From assembly GCA_903958995.1 (NCBI GenBank), contig CAJBVG010000191.1, positions 1-15,514 of the forward strand: a DNA stretch of 15,514 nucleotides, read 5' to 3'. The position numbers and the translations under genes are program-made. This DNA comes from an uncultured bacterium. Its GTDB lineage: Bacteria; Bacteroidota; Bacteroidia; Sphingobacteriales; Sphingobacteriaceae. The notes beneath the pieces are model-generated. The model made no database searches. It had not been told where the DNA came from and worked only from the letters and a program-made list of their open reading frames with translations. Within the stretch, counting starts at the first letter, position 1; each line of letters begins with the position of its first letter. Below, in pieces: positions 1 to 10,130 of this stretch.

Positions 1-1554
1 GTTATGATTGGTTTATCAGGTGCAAATATTATAACCCCAGCGATGTTAAAATCAATGGCGAAAAATCCAATTGTATTTGCAATGGCAAATCCGGATCCTG
101 AAATTGATTATAATCTCGCGATAAAAACACGTAATGATATTATCATGGCTACTGGGCGCTCGGATTTTCCAAACCAAGTAAATAACGTATTAGGTTTCCC
201 TTATATTTTTAGAGGAGCATTAGATGTACGCGCGACACAAATTAACGAAGCAATGAAAATTGCTGCGGTACGTGCGATAGCAGATCTTGCGAAGAGACCT
301 GTTCCTGAAGCAGTGAACCTAGCGTACAATCAAAAAAATATAACATTTGGTAAAGATTACATTATCCCTAAACCATTAGACTTTAGATTAATTACAGCGG
401 TAGCTCCAGCAGTTGCGAAAGCAGCAATGGAATCGGGCATTGCTCGTTACCCAATTACAGATTGGGAAGCATACAACGAAGAGTTGAAAAAACGTTTAGG
501 CTTAGATGATAAGTTAATGCGTGCTATTTCTGTAAAAGCAAAAGGCAATCCGAAACGTGTTGTATTTGCTGAAGCAGATAATTATAAAATCTTAAAGGCT
601 GCACAAATTGTGAAAGATGAAGGAATAGCATTCCCAATTCTTTTAGGAGATATTGCTCGTATTCAAGAATTAATTAAAGAGCATAGTTTAGATTTAGCAG
701 ATGTGAAAATGATAGATCCACATTTAGAAGTGGGTTTACAAATGGATTATGCTAAACGTCTATTTGAAAAACGCAAACGTAGAGGAATCACATTATACGA
801 AGCGAAAAAATTAATGCGCGATCGTAATCACTTCGGTGCAATGATGGTGGAGATTGGTGAAGCTGATGCGTTGATTTCTGGTTTAACGAAAAACTATCCT
901 GGTACTATTCGCCCAGCATTACAAATTATTGGTATGGATGAAGAAGTTCATCGCGTAGCAGGAATGTATTTGATGTTAACGAAACAAGGTCCGATTTTCT
1001 TAGCAGACACTACCGTGAATATTGACCCAACAGTTGATGAGTTAGTGGAAATTACTAATGTTGTAGCGAAAGCTGTTCAGAAATTTAATATCACTCCTCG
1101 TATAGCAATGCTTTCGTATTCAAACTTCGGAAGTTCTGAAACTGGTAACCCTGTTAAAGTTCGCCAAGCGGTTGAGAAATTACATAAAATTTATCCTGAT
1201 ATGATTGTGGATGGTGAGATGCAAGCAAATTTTGCATTGAACGAAGAGCTATTGAAAGATAATTATCCATTCTCTACATTAGTTGGGGGTGCAGCGAACA
1301 CTTTAATTTTCCCGAACCTAGATTCTGGAAATGCAGCGTATAAAATCTTACAAGAAATTGGTGGAGCAGAAGCGGTTGGTCCAATTTTAATTGGAATGAA
1401 AAAACCAGTGCATATTTTACAGTTAGGATCTTCTGTTCGTGAGATTGTGAACATGATTACCATCGCGGTTGTTGATGCTCAGTCAAAAGAAGAGGATATC
1501 GAATCAGCAAAGAGCACACCGAAAGCAAAAAGAGGAATTTTTAGAAAAAGTTAA
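1..1554 (+). CDS. maeB: NADP-dependent malic enzyme, MaeB type (5' truncated by window edge)
   Basis: This is the last 517 codons of a hybrid malic enzyme that oxidatively decarboxylates malate to pyruvate with NADP in the cytoplasm. The frame is open to base 1, so the ATG at 4 is internal; MaeB proteins usually have about 760 residues, so roughly 240 N-terminal residues, including most of the malate-binding domain, lie outside. Residues 1 to about 165 are the end of the NAD(P)-binding domain, with ANPDPE near 29-34 and the TGRSDFPNQVNNVLGFP segment followed by FRGALDVRA. From about residue 180 to 500 runs a phosphotransacetylase-like domain (DGEMQANFALNE, then NTLIFPNLDSGNAAYKILQ). In E. coli MaeB this domain is regulatory and responds to acetyl-CoA rather than acting as an enzyme, which is presumably true here. 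The tail is lysine-rich. ruvA follows after 15 bases. Identity is very secure; cofactor preference is by family. Confidence 0.95.
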   Translation, partial: VMIGLSGANIITPAMLKSMAKNPIVFAMANPDPEIDYNLAIKTRNDIIMATGRSDFPNQVNNVLGFPYIFRGALDVRATQINEAMKIAAVRAIADLAKRPVPEAVNLAYNQKNITFGKDYIIPKPLDFRLITAVAPAVAKAAMESGIARYPITDWEAYNEELKKRLGLDDKLMRAISVKAKGNPKRVVFAEADNYKILKAAQIVKDEGIAFPILLGDIARIQELIKEHSLDLADVKMIDPHLEVGLQMDYAKRLFEKRKRRGITLYEAKKLMRDRNHFGAMMVEIGEADALISGLTKNYPGTIRPALQIIGMDEEVHRVAGMYLMLTKQGPIFLADTTVNIDPTVDELVEITNVVAKAVQKFNITPRIAMLSYSNFGSSETGNPVKVRQAVEKLHKIYPDMIVDGEMQANFALNEELLKDNYPFSTLVGGAANTLIFPNLDSGNAAYKILQEIGGAEAVGPILIGMKKPVHILQLGSSVREIVNMITIAVVDAQSKEEDIESAKSTPKAKRGIFRKS

Positions 1555-1569
1555 GAATTGAAGTAAATA

Positions 1570-2154
1570 ATGATTCATCATATTAAAGGGAAGTTGGTGC
1601 AAAAAACACCAACTAATATTGTTGTAGAGGCATCGGGTGTTGGTTATTTTATCAATATCTCTTTGCATACGTATGCTCAAATTGTTGATGAAGAATCAAT
1701 TTTGATTTATACCTATTTGAATATTCGAGAGGATGCTCATGTATTGTATGGCTTCTTTGATGAATCGGAACGTCGTTTATTTACTCACTTAATATCGGTT
1801 TCGGGCATTGGTCCAAATACCGCAAGAATGATGCTTTCTTCCATTTCTCCTCAAGAAATTCAAGAGGCTATAGTTCGTGGTGATGTTGCTTTAGTCCAAA
1901 AAATCAAAGGAATAGGTCCGAAATCTGCGCAACGCCTAATTTTAGAACTTCAAGACAAGTTGAAAAAAGAGGGTTTTGATACACTTTTATCAGCTCCGTT
2001 AAACAATACCGCAAAAGAAGAAGCGTTATCTGCATTGATTATGTTAGGTTTTGCAAAGAACAGTGCTGAAAAAGTACTGGATCAAATCATTAAGGTAGAC
2101 GGCATCACGTTAAGTGTTGAACGCTTAATAAAATCAGCACTCAAAAATTTATAG
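1570..2154 (+). CDS. ruvA: Holliday junction branch migration protein RuvA
   Basis: RuvA binds four-way DNA junctions as a tetramer or octamer and loads the RuvB motor during recombinational repair. The 194-residue product has the normal family length and all three domains: an N-terminal OB fold (about 1-63), tandem helix-hairpin-helix motifs with SGIGP at 78-82 and GIGPK at 114-118, and a C-terminal RuvB-contacting helical domain (about 147-194). The acidic pin that keeps the junction open is present as E54-D55 in REDAHVLYGF. ATG at 1570 gives the canonical MIHHIKGKL start; no Shine-Dalgarno sequence is visible, as is common in this phylum. It lies 15 bases after maeB and 24 bases before the sprA start, suggesting co-transcription. 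ruvB and ruvC are not in the window. Confidence 0.97.
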   Translation: MIHHIKGKLVQKTPTNIVVEASGVGYFINISLHTYAQIVDEESILIYTYLNIREDAHVLYGFFDESERRLFTHLISVSGIGPNTARMMLSSISPQEIQEAIVRGDVALVQKIKGIGPKSAQRLILELQDKLKKEGFDTLLSAPLNNTAKEEALSALIMLGFAKNSAEKVLDQIIKVDGITLSVERLIKSALKNL

Positions 2155-2178
2155 TTATAGCGATTAATTGTTTTTAAG

Positions 2179-5100
2179 TTGAAAATAAGAACGAACGGTA
2201 AGAAGCCTCTATTTAGGTTGTTTGTGATAGGTGTTACTCTGTTTGCTGCCGCTTCTATGGTGCGTAGCGCAGATGTGATCATCGATAATATCAATCTGCC
2301 TGATTCTTTTTTACCAGATTCGGGCACTAAATTTCAAGGCACCGCAATTGATACGAAGAACAAGAAAAAAATTGATCTACAAGATCCACCAAACTTAGAA
2401 CGTAAAGTAGATTACGATCCGGATACTAAAATGTATACCATTTCGGAATCAATTGGTGGTAAATTTTATAAATCTCCCGTGTACATGTCGTTCGAAGAAT
2501 ACCAACGATATGAATCACAAAAAAACAAATTTGATTATTGGAAACAACGCTCTGGTGAATCTTCATTGATTTCTCCGAATGGGATGGTGCCGAAAATATA
2601 TGTAAACAACCAAGTGTTCGACCGAATCTTTGGTGGTAGTAAAGTTGATATTCGTCCGCAAGGAACTGCAGAATTAATTTTCTCTGGAAAGTTCAATCGT
2701 AATGATAACCCTTTATTGAATGAACGCCAACGTAAAACAAAGCAATTTGACTTCGATCAAAAAATACAATTAAACGTTACCGGTAATATTGGTGATAAAT
2801 TAAAAACAACTGTAAACTATAATACCGAAGCCACATTTGATTTTGAGAATCAAATGAAATTAGAATATACTGGTTATGAAGACGAGATCATTAAAAAGAT
2901 TGAACTTGGTAACGTATCTCTTCCATTGAACTCAAGCTTAATTAGCGGTTCGCAAAGTTTATTTGGGGTAAAAACACAATTGCAGTTTGGTCGGTTAATG
3001 GTAACCTCTGTTTTCTCTCAACAAAAAAGCGAGAAGAAACAAATTAAGATTACCAATGGTGCACAAAAAACAGAATTCAAATTTTTAGCAGATAATTACG
3101 AAGCCAATAAGCACTTTTTCTTATCACAATATTTCAGAGACCAATACGATCGCTCACTTGATGAACCACCGATTATAAAATCGAATGTGTTAATTTCTAA
3201 AGTGGAAGTTTGGGTAACTTCTAAAAATAGAGTGGGTGATGAAAATACACGAGATATATTAGCCTTCATCGACCTTGGTGAAAACAAACGTGTTTATACT
3301 TCCAATCCAAACTTAATAAAGAATAGTAGTCCAATGCCAAACTCTGTAAAAACAGATACTGCAGAGGCATCCAATAACTTATTAGACATTATACCTACAA
3401 CAGCTCGTAACGTAGGCGATAATAGTTTGAATGCTTATTTCGCTAATTATGGTGGTCCCGATAACTATGCAAGAATTCGTGCACGTAAATTATTAGATAG
3501 AGAATATACTTTCAATCCACAGCTAGGTTACATAACTATTAATGCAGCATTAAACTCAGACGAAGTATTAGCAGTGTCATATCGATACACCGTAAATGGT
3601 GTGGAATACACTGTCGGTGAATTTTCGAATGAACGTCCGGAAACTAATCCGGCAACAGTGCTCTACACAAAGTTGCTGAAAAACGTATCACTCAAAACAA
3701 GTTTGCCAACTTGGGATTTGATGATGAAAAATATTTACTCACTAAATGCATTTCAAGTAAACTCAGAAGAGTTTAAATTGGATGTGATGTATTTGGATGA
3801 GAAAACAGCAAACAATGTAAACTACTTATCGAGCGGACCTGTAACCGTAAAAAACATTCCACTGATTCGTTTAATGGGCTTAGATAAATTAGATGTTAAG
3901 CAAACTCTAACACCTGATGGAGTATTCGATTTTATTCCAGGCATCACGATTAACCCTGCAAACGGAAGAATTATATTCACGAAAGTAGAACCCTTTGGTT
4001 CGTACTTGTATAACTTAATTGCTTCTGAAGGTGATACTGTATTGGCGAACAATATTGCGTTTACAGAGTTGTACGACTCTACTAAATTCAAGGCGCAACA
4101 ATTACCTCGAAAAAATAAATTCACCATTCAAGGAACATTTCAATCGACCAGCAATTCGGAGTTTTCTTTAAATGCTATTAATATTCCTCCTGGATCTGTA
4201 GTAGTAAAATCGGGAACGCAAGTGCTTACCGAAGGGCAAGATTATACAGTAGATTATAATATTGGTAGAGTAAAAATCACCAATGCAGGTTTACTAAGTA
4301 ACGGATCTCCTATTACAGTTGACTTAGAAAGCTCGACTTTATTCGGAGTACAATCGCGAACCTTTTTAGGAACACGTTTAGATTATAAGCTGAACGATCA
4401 ATTAAATTTAGGTGGTACATTTTTGCGTTTATCTGAACGACCATTAACACAAAAAGTGAACATTGGCGATGAGCCAATAGCGAATAATATGTACGGTGTT
4501 GATTTTAATTATCGTAGTGATTCTAGATTCATAACCAACTTAGTAGATAAGCTCCCGTTCATAGAAACCAAGGCAACATCGAATATCACTGTGTCTGGTG
4601 AGTATGCTAAATTAGACCCCGGGCATTCACGATTATTAAATACAGCAAATAACTCAAGTGGTATTTCTTATATCGACGACTTCGAAGGTAGTCGTTCATC
4701 TATCGATTTAAAAAGTTCGACCTCGTGGTATTTATCAAGTACGCCAGCGATGTTCCCCGAATCGAATTTATATAATGATTTAAGCACTGGTTTTCATCGT
4801 GCACGAATTGCATTTTATCAAATCGATAATTTATTTTATAGCAGAACAGACAATAGAACTCCTGCACACATAAGAAGCGATAAAGCTCAGTTGTCAAATC
4901 ATTATATACGAGAAGTAACGGAGCAAGAAGTTTTCCCTAATAAACAAATTCCAACAGGACAACCGAATGTGCTTTCTACATTAGACTTATCATACTTCCC
5001 AAAAGAAAGAGGTCCTTATAATTTTAGTGTTGATCGTTTAAATGCTGATGGAACTTTTAAGGATCCAGCTAGTTCATGGGGTGGTATAATGCGCCGTTTA

Positions 5101-8100
5101 GAAACGAATGACTTTGAAGCATTGAACGTTGAGTTTATTGAGTTCTGGATGTTAGATCCATTCATTAATAATCCAGGTGCTTCGGGAGGTGATTTGTATT
5201 TCAACTTAGGAAGTATATCGGAAGATATTTTAAAAGATGGTAAAGAGTCTATTGAAAATGCTTTACCAAAAGATGGTAATGCTTCGAGATATGATAGCAC
5301 CATATGGGGACGAGTAGGAACTGTTCCTCCATTAAATAATGCATTTGATAACGAGAGTAATTCTCGTCAATTTCAAGATGTGGGATTAGATGGATTGAAT
5401 GACCAAGAAGAACAAAACTTTTTCAAAAAGTCATACCTTGATTTATTAGAAGCAACATTTGGAACAACATCAGCGGCATACATACAAGCAGCAGCCGATC
5501 CATCTGCTGATGATTATACTTACTATAGAGGAACAGATTATGATAATGCGAAAGCATCGGTAATTGATCGTTATAAAAAATACAATGGTTTAGAAGGCAA
5601 CTCACCAACCGAGCAGCAATCGCTTGCGAAAACTGGATTGAGTAATACCGCTTCAACACCAACACCTGACACAGAAGACATCAATCGCGATAACTCTCAG
5701 AGTGATCGTGATGAGTATTTTCAATACCGTGTGCGTTTGAGTCCGGGTGATTTAGAAAACCCAGATCAAAATTCTTACATCACTGATAAAGTAATTGCAC
5801 CAGTAAAATTATCGAATGGTAAAACAGAAAATGTTACTTGGTATCAGTTTAGAATTCCATTAACGAAATATGAAAAGCGAGTAGGAGATATTCAAGATTT
5901 TCGTGCAATACGATTTGTACGTGCTTTCTTAACTAATTTTTCGGATACCGTTACCTTACGTTTCGCACGTTTGCAATTGGTAAGAGGAGAGTGGAGAAGA
6001 TTAAATCCTTCGGTAGTTCCAGGTGATGGTACTGAAGCAAAATCGGATGCGATTTTCGATTTGTCAACCATTAACATTGAAGAGAATGGTAGCAGAGCAC
6101 CAATTCCATATGTTCTTCCTCCAGGTATTATTCAAGAAAGAAATTTACAAGATGTGCGAGGTACTACACGTGTAAATGAGCAATCATTATTATTAAACGT
6201 TTGTAACTTCAAAAAGAATGATGAAGTAAAAGCTTATAAGATATCTGGGTTCGATTTTCGTTCATACAAAAAAGTAGAAATGTTTATTCACGCGGAAGGC
6301 GAGAACGTAAACAAAGATGAGATGACTGCTTTTATTCGTTTTGGTATTGATTATACAGACAACTATTACGAGTATGAAATTCCATTAAGCATGACGCCAG
6401 CGAATGAGCGAACAGCAGAAGGTATTTGGCCCGATTACAATAAACTTTCTTTACCACTAGCAGTACTTCAACTAGCCAAGCAGCGAAGAAATAATTCGAA
6501 AGAACCACTTACTTCAGAGTACATGTATCAAGACGGTAAGAATACGGTTTGGGTAAAAGGTAATCCGGATTTAGGTAACGTACGTTCTATTGTTGTAGGG
6601 GTAAGAAATAGAAGTGTCACACCAAATGATCCGAAGTGTGTACAAGTTTGGTTCAATGAATTATTGCTAACCGAATTTGATGAGCAAGGTGGCTGGGCCG
6701 CCACAGGTAGAGTGAGTGCGCAGTTAGCCGATTTGGGAACGATGAGCATTTCTGGAAGTAAAAGCACTTTTGGATTTGGTTCTATTGATAAAAAAGTTTC
6801 GGAACGAAATAGAACGGATGATAAGCAATATGATTTCGCAACGAACATTGAATTAGGAAAATTCTTCCCTGAACAATCGGGCATTAAAATTCCTATGTAT
6901 GCTTCGTATTCGCAAGCCATAAGTACACCTCAGTATGCGCCAAACAACCCAGACATATTACTTTCTAACGTATTATCGGAATTAACTATAGCTGAAAAAG
7001 ATTCGATTAAAAAAATTACAGAAGATTATACGAGAACGAAAAGTATCAGTTTTACGAATGTTAAGAAAGATAGAATAGATACAAAAGGGAAGCCTCATTT
7101 GTACGACATCGAGAATTTCAGTTTAACTTATATTTATTCTGATCAATTCAAGCGCAACTATAATACGGAGTATAATATCATGAAAAATTATAGAGCAGCT
7201 ATCGCTTATAATTTTAATACTACTCCTAAAGAAGTTAGGCCATTTGATAAGACATTCAATAATAAAAATCTAAAACTGATTAAGGATTTCAATTTTAATT
7301 ACATTCCAAGTGCAGTGGATTTTAGAATGGATGTGGATCGGATCTATGGAGAAACAAAAGTAAGAAACATCAATACAGGATCATTGCCAATTCCGGAAAC
7401 GTATAATAAGAATTTCCGCATTACGCGTACATATGGTTTTAGGTATGATGTTTCGAAAGCAATAAAACTAGATTTCAGTGCAAATAATTTATCGGTAGTA
7501 GATGAACCTTATGGTAAGATTGATACCCGCCAAGAGAAAGATTCTTTATTGTCGAATATCAGAACTTTAGGTAGAACAACAGACTATTCGCAAAACACGA
7601 ACATTACTTACCAAGTGCCGATTAATAAATTGCCATATTTAGATTGGACGCAAATGACGGCCACGTACACTGCTCGTTACGATTGGCGTTCAGCCCCATT
7701 ATCAACTCCGAAATTCGAGAATACGATTTCTAACTCACAGTCTATACAACTGAATCCAAGCTTAAACATGACTCAGTTATATGGAAAGAATAAATATTTG
7801 AAGAAATTAATTACACCACAACGTTCACGTGGAATTAGTAAAAATAATGTGCTAGATAAGTTGAAGAAAAACAAAAATCTAGAACAAGAACGTATGGATA
7901 GTATAGCTCGTTTGGATAATAAAACGGACATAAAGAAAATATTAGCGCAAACACTAATTATGTTGCGTTCGGTAAACTTTAGTTATAGAGAAACAAACGG
8001 ACAATTATTGCCGGGTTATATACCAGGGACTGATTTGTTAGGTATGGATTTCGGTAAATCAAATGCTCCAGGATTTGGATTTGTATTCGGTAGTCAAAAA

Positions 8101-9291
8101 GATATTCGTTTTAAAGCAGTAGAGAATAATTGGATTACAACTTACGATTCAGTTTCGAATCGCTACGCACGCACCAATCGTAAAGAATTTAATTTGCGTG
8201 CTAATTTGGAACCATTACCTGATATGCGATTGGATGTAAACATGCAACGTACCATATCATTAAGCTACCAAGAGTTCTTTAGGTATGATAATGATGCGAA
8301 CAGTACAACCTATGGAAAATTCAGATCGTTTGCAGAAACAGAATCGGGTACATTTAGCATGACTATTGTAACAGCGAGCTCAGCATTTGAAAGCTTATCG
8401 GCAAATGGAGATTCTAAATTCTTCGATACGTTTGAAGGAAATCGTTTCCGAATTTCGCAACGATTGGCAGCTGAAAAAGGAATTAGTACAACCGACTCTA
8501 CAGGATTTTATGATGGGTATGGACGTTATTCACAACAAGTATTGATCCCAGCATTTATTGCAGCTTACACAGGTAAAACAACTAACGGAGTAAGTTTAAA
8601 TCCTTTCCCTAAAATCCCATTACCAAACTGGAGATTGAGTTATACCGGTTTTATGAAGTTCGATTGGATTAGCGAGTACTTTACCAATTTTGTGGTGAAT
8701 CACGCCTATACATCAACATATAACGTAAACAGTTTTAATAGACCTACTACGAAAGCCGTAACCTATGCTGCGAATGGGAACTTCGTTCCAACTTATGAAA
8801 TTCAGCAATTAACCATATCCGAGACATTTGCACCTTTAATTGGATTCGACATGACGATGAAGAATAAATTGAACATCGTATTGGAATACAAGCAAAGTAG
8901 AAATTTAGGACTAAGCTTCGCGAATACTAGAGTAGAACAATTAAATACGTTCGAATACAACGTCGGCTTAGGCTACACGACCAATAACTTGCAATTACCA
9001 TTCAGTATTGGCAATGGGCAATCGGTATTAAAGAACGACCTCAATATGCGATTAGATTTCAATATTAGATTAAATAGAGGGGCTATACACCGAATGGATC
9101 AAGGTTTCTCGGATGTTATTAATGGCTCAAGAGTTATTAGTATTAAGCCATCTGCAGAGTATGTATTGAATCAACGCTTCCAAGTAAGGTTGTTTTATGA
9201 TCGATTAGTCACCAAGCCATTTATATCAACCACTTTCCCAACTGCCATTACAAGTTTAGGTTTTAGCCTAAGAATTAATATTGGTGCGTAA
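2179..9291 (+). CDS. sprA: T9SS outer-membrane translocon SprA (Sov)
   Basis: SprA is the type IX secretion pore, described structurally as a 36-strand single-chain outer-membrane barrel that works with PorV and a plug protein; in gliding relatives it also exports the SprB adhesin. The 2370 residues match the family (about 2400-2500). Diagnostic segments are seen in order: LLKNVSLKTSLPTWDLMMKN near 507-526, PESNLYNDLSTGFHRARIAF near 855, YFPKERGPYNF near 938, the FEALNVEFIEFWMLDPF stretch near 979, RDEYFQYRVRLSPGDL near 1176, RFARLQLVRGEWRR near 1262, and a C-terminal FPTAITSLGFSLRI strand. The start is TTG at 2179: an in-frame stop lies at 2158, and the next in-frame ATG (2257) would remove most of the signal peptide (basic MKIRTNGKK, then a hydrophobic run to about residue 26). 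Cleavage is probably near residues 26-31. It follows ruvA by 24 bases and probably shares its transcript. Confidence 0.96.
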   Translation: MKIRTNGKKPLFRLFVIGVTLFAAASMVRSADVIIDNINLPDSFLPDSGTKFQGTAIDTKNKKKIDLQDPPNLERKVDYDPDTKMYTISESIGGKFYKSPVYMSFEEYQRYESQKNKFDYWKQRSGESSLISPNGMVPKIYVNNQVFDRIFGGSKVDIRPQGTAELIFSGKFNRNDNPLLNERQRKTKQFDFDQKIQLNVTGNIGDKLKTTVNYNTEATFDFENQMKLEYTGYEDEIIKKIELGNVSLPLNSSLISGSQSLFGVKTQLQFGRLMVTSVFSQQKSEKKQIKITNGAQKTEFKFLADNYEANKHFFLSQYFRDQYDRSLDEPPIIKSNVLISKVEVWVTSKNRVGDENTRDILAFIDLGENKRVYTSNPNLIKNSSPMPNSVKTDTAEASNNLLDIIPTTARNVGDNSLNAYFANYGGPDNYARIRARKLLDREYTFNPQLGYITINAALNSDEVLAVSYRYTVNGVEYTVGEFSNERPETNPATVLYTKLLKNVSLKTSLPTWDLMMKNIYSLNAFQVNSEEFKLDVMYLDEKTANNVNYLSSGPVTVKNIPLIRLMGLDKLDVKQTLTPDGVFDFIPGITINPANGRIIFTKVEPFGSYLYNLIASEGDTVLANNIAFTELYDSTKFKAQQLPRKNKFTIQGTFQSTSNSEFSLNAINIPPGSVVVKSGTQVLTEGQDYTVDYNIGRVKITNAGLLSNGSPITVDLESSTLFGVQSRTFLGTRLDYKLNDQLNLGGTFLRLSERPLTQKVNIGDEPIANNMYGVDFNYRSDSRFITNLVDKLPFIETKATSNITVSGEYAKLDPGHSRLLNTANNSSGISYIDDFEGSRSSIDLKSSTSWYLSSTPAMFPESNLYNDLSTGFHRARIAFYQIDNLFYSRTDNRTPAHIRSDKAQLSNHYIREVTEQEVFPNKQIPTGQPNVLSTLDLSYFPKERGPYNFSVDRLNADGTFKDPASSWGGIMRRLETNDFEALNVEFIEFWMLDPFINNPGASGGDLYFNLGSISEDILKDGKESIENALPKDGNASRYDSTIWGRVGTVPPLNNAFDNESNSRQFQDVGLDGLNDQEEQNFFKKSYLDLLEATFGTTSAAYIQAAADPSADDYTYYRGTDYDNAKASVIDRYKKYNGLEGNSPTEQQSLAKTGLSNTASTPTPDTEDINRDNSQSDRDEYFQYRVRLSPGDLENPDQNSYITDKVIAPVKLSNGKTENVTWYQFRIPLTKYEKRVGDIQDFRAIRFVRAFLTNFSDTVTLRFARLQLVRGEWRRLNPSVVPGDGTEAKSDAIFDLSTINIEENGSRAPIPYVLPPGIIQERNLQDVRGTTRVNEQSLLLNVCNFKKNDEVKAYKISGFDFRSYKKVEMFIHAEGENVNKDEMTAFIRFGIDYTDNYYEYEIPLSMTPANERTAEGIWPDYNKLSLPLAVLQLAKQRRNNSKEPLTSEYMYQDGKNTVWVKGNPDLGNVRSIVVGVRNRSVTPNDPKCVQVWFNELLLTEFDEQGGWAATGRVSAQLADLGTMSISGSKSTFGFGSIDKKVSERNRTDDKQYDFATNIELGKFFPEQSGIKIPMYASYSQAISTPQYAPNNPDILLSNVLSELTIAEKDSIKKITEDYTRTKSISFTNVKKDRIDTKGKPHLYDIENFSLTYIYSDQFKRNYNTEYNIMKNYRAAIAYNFNTTPKEVRPFDKTFNNKNLKLIKDFNFNYIPSAVDFRMDVDRIYGETKVRNINTGSLPIPETYNKNFRITRTYGFRYDVSKAIKLDFSANNLSVVDEPYGKIDTRQEKDSLLSNIRTLGRTTDYSQNTNITYQVPINKLPYLDWTQMTATYTARYDWRSAPLSTPKFENTISNSQSIQLNPSLNMTQLYGKNKYLKKLITPQRSRGISKNNVLDKLKKNKNLEQERMDSIARLDNKTDIKKILAQTLIMLRSVNFSYRETNGQLLPGYIPGTDLLGMDFGKSNAPGFGFVFGSQKDIRFKAVENNWITTYDSVSNRYARTNRKEFNLRANLEPLPDMRLDVNMQRTISLSYQEFFRYDNDANSTTYGKFRSFAETESGTFSMTIVTASSAFESLSANGDSKFFDTFEGNRFRISQRLAAEKGISTTDSTGFYDGYGRYSQQVLIPAFIAAYTGKTTNGVSLNPFPKIPLPNWRLSYTGFMKFDWISEYFTNFVVNHAYTSTYNVNSFNRPTTKAVTYAANGNFVPTYEIQQLTISETFAPLIGFDMTMKNKLNIVLEYKQSRNLGLSFANTRVEQLNTFEYNVGLGYTTNNLQLPFSIGNGQSVLKNDLNMRLDFNIRLNRGAIHRMDQGFSDVINGSRVISIKPSAEYVLNQRFQVRLFYDRLVTKPFISTTFPTAITSLGFSLRINIGA

Positions 9292-9308
9292 TTATTCCAA
9301 GAAAAATT

Positions 9309-9316
9309 TAACTTTG
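9309..9316 (+). promoter_or_regulatory. Candidate Bacteroidota promoter -7 element for gcvH
   Basis: TAACTTTG matches the Bacteroidota -7 consensus TAnnTTTG exactly and lies 19 bases before the gcvH ATG, which would give a leader of roughly 14 bases. The -33 partner is weak: the best candidate, ATTG at 9280-9283, is 25 bases upstream, longer than the usual 19-21. gcvH may therefore be transcribed independently of sprA, but this rests on a consensus match alone. Confidence 0.45.
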
Positions 9317-9335
9317 GGGAATCAAATTAAACACG

Positions 9336-9716
9336 ATGAATTTTCCAGCAGAATTAAAGTACACTAAAGACCACGAATGGGTTCGTTTAGAAGGTAACGT
9401 TGCCTTTATTGGCATTACAGAATTTGCACAACGCGAATTAGGTGATATCGTATATGTAGATATCAATACCATTGGTAAAGATGTAGCACATGAAGAAGTT
9501 TTTGGTACAGTAGAAGCAGTAAAAACAGTTTCTGATTTATACATGCCAATCGCAGGTGAAGTGTTAGAAATGAATACTGATTTAGATACAAATCCAGAAT
9601 TAGTAAACTCTGACCCTTACGGTAAAGGTTGGATGGTTAAAGTTGCAGTAAGTAATGCAGCTGATTTCGACGGTTTATTATCAGCAGATGATTATCAAGC
9701 ATTAATTGGTGCTTAA
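9336..9716 (+). CDS. gcvH: Glycine cleavage system H protein
   Basis: GcvH is the cytoplasmic lipoyl-carrying shuttle of the glycine cleavage system: it takes the aminomethyl group from the P protein, passes it to the T protein and is reoxidised by the L protein. The 126-residue product is full length. The lipoylation site is K63 in [13 protein letters not shown], inside the beta-hairpin of the biotinyl/lipoyl fold. The N-terminal [13 protein letters not shown] and the [17 protein letters not shown] segment are classic for the family. The ATG at 9336 is the only sensible start. No gcvP or gcvT is nearby, and my recollection is that gcvH next to sprA is a recurrent arrangement in Bacteroidota. 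Its last 11 bases overlap the start of the VanZ-like gene, implying translational coupling. Confidence 0.97.
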   Translation: MNFPAELKYTKDHEWVRLEGNVAFIGITEFAQRELGDIVYVDINTIGKDVAHEEVFGTVEAVKTVSDLYMPIAGEVLEMNTDLDTNPELVNSDPYGKGWMVKVAVSNAADFDGLLSADDYQALIGA

Positions 9717-10104
9717 TAAATTCTGGAAATATAATATCATTTGGATTGCTTGGTTGTGTTTAATTACTTACCTAAGCAATTCAAATAGTAGTGGAATACC
9801 ACTAATCAACTTCCTAAATTTTAAGGGGGCTGATAAAATTGTTCATGCTGTTTTCTATTTTAACCTAATGATATTAATGTCGTGGGGATTTAGAAAACAG
9901 CATTACTTTTTTAAACTTCAAGCAAACTATTTAAGAATCCCTTTTTTCTTTTGCATTGCTTGGGGAGGTTTTATGGAGATACTCCAATTAACCATTTTTA
10001 CTTATCGCTCTGCTGAGTGGTTAGATTTTTTCGCCAATACCACTGGCGCCTTACTCGCAATTATCATTATAAATGGATTGTGGAATTCGAAGAAGAATTC
10101 TTAA
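9706..10104 (+). CDS. VanZ-like integral membrane protein
   Basis: This is a 132-residue membrane protein of the VanZ-like family, named after a teicoplanin-resistance accessory protein; the biochemical role of chromosomal members is unknown and resistance should not be assumed. Four hydrophobic segments are visible at about 9-24, 46-60, 78-95 and 108-123. Family motifs are present: DKIVH at 43-47 entering the second segment, MEILQ at 90-94, and R101-S-x-EWLD at 104-107 leading to N111 and G114. There is no early ATG: the start must be TTG at 9706 or GTG at 9709, both inside the 3' end of gcvH in another frame, giving an 11- or 8-base overlap. Expression is therefore probably coupled to gcvH. 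Confidence 0.85.
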   Translation: MVLNKFWKYNIIWIAWLCLITYLSNSNSSGIPLINFLNFKGADKIVHAVFYFNLMILMSWGFRKQHYFFKLQANYLRIPFFFCIAWGGFMEILQLTIFTYRSAEWLDFFANTTGALLAIIIINGLWNSKKNS

Positions 10105-10130
10105 CTTGAATTTTTATTACACTTTCAACC

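Noticed and set aside
6528..6920. A 130-codon minus-strand ORF inside sprA
   Set aside because: Entirely antisense to conserved SprA sequence, with no family resemblance; long genes such as sprA produce such ORFs by chance.
9706..10104. Glycopeptide resistance gene
   Set aside because: VanZ-like proteins are widespread chromosomal membrane proteins of unknown function; no vanHAX-type genes are present.
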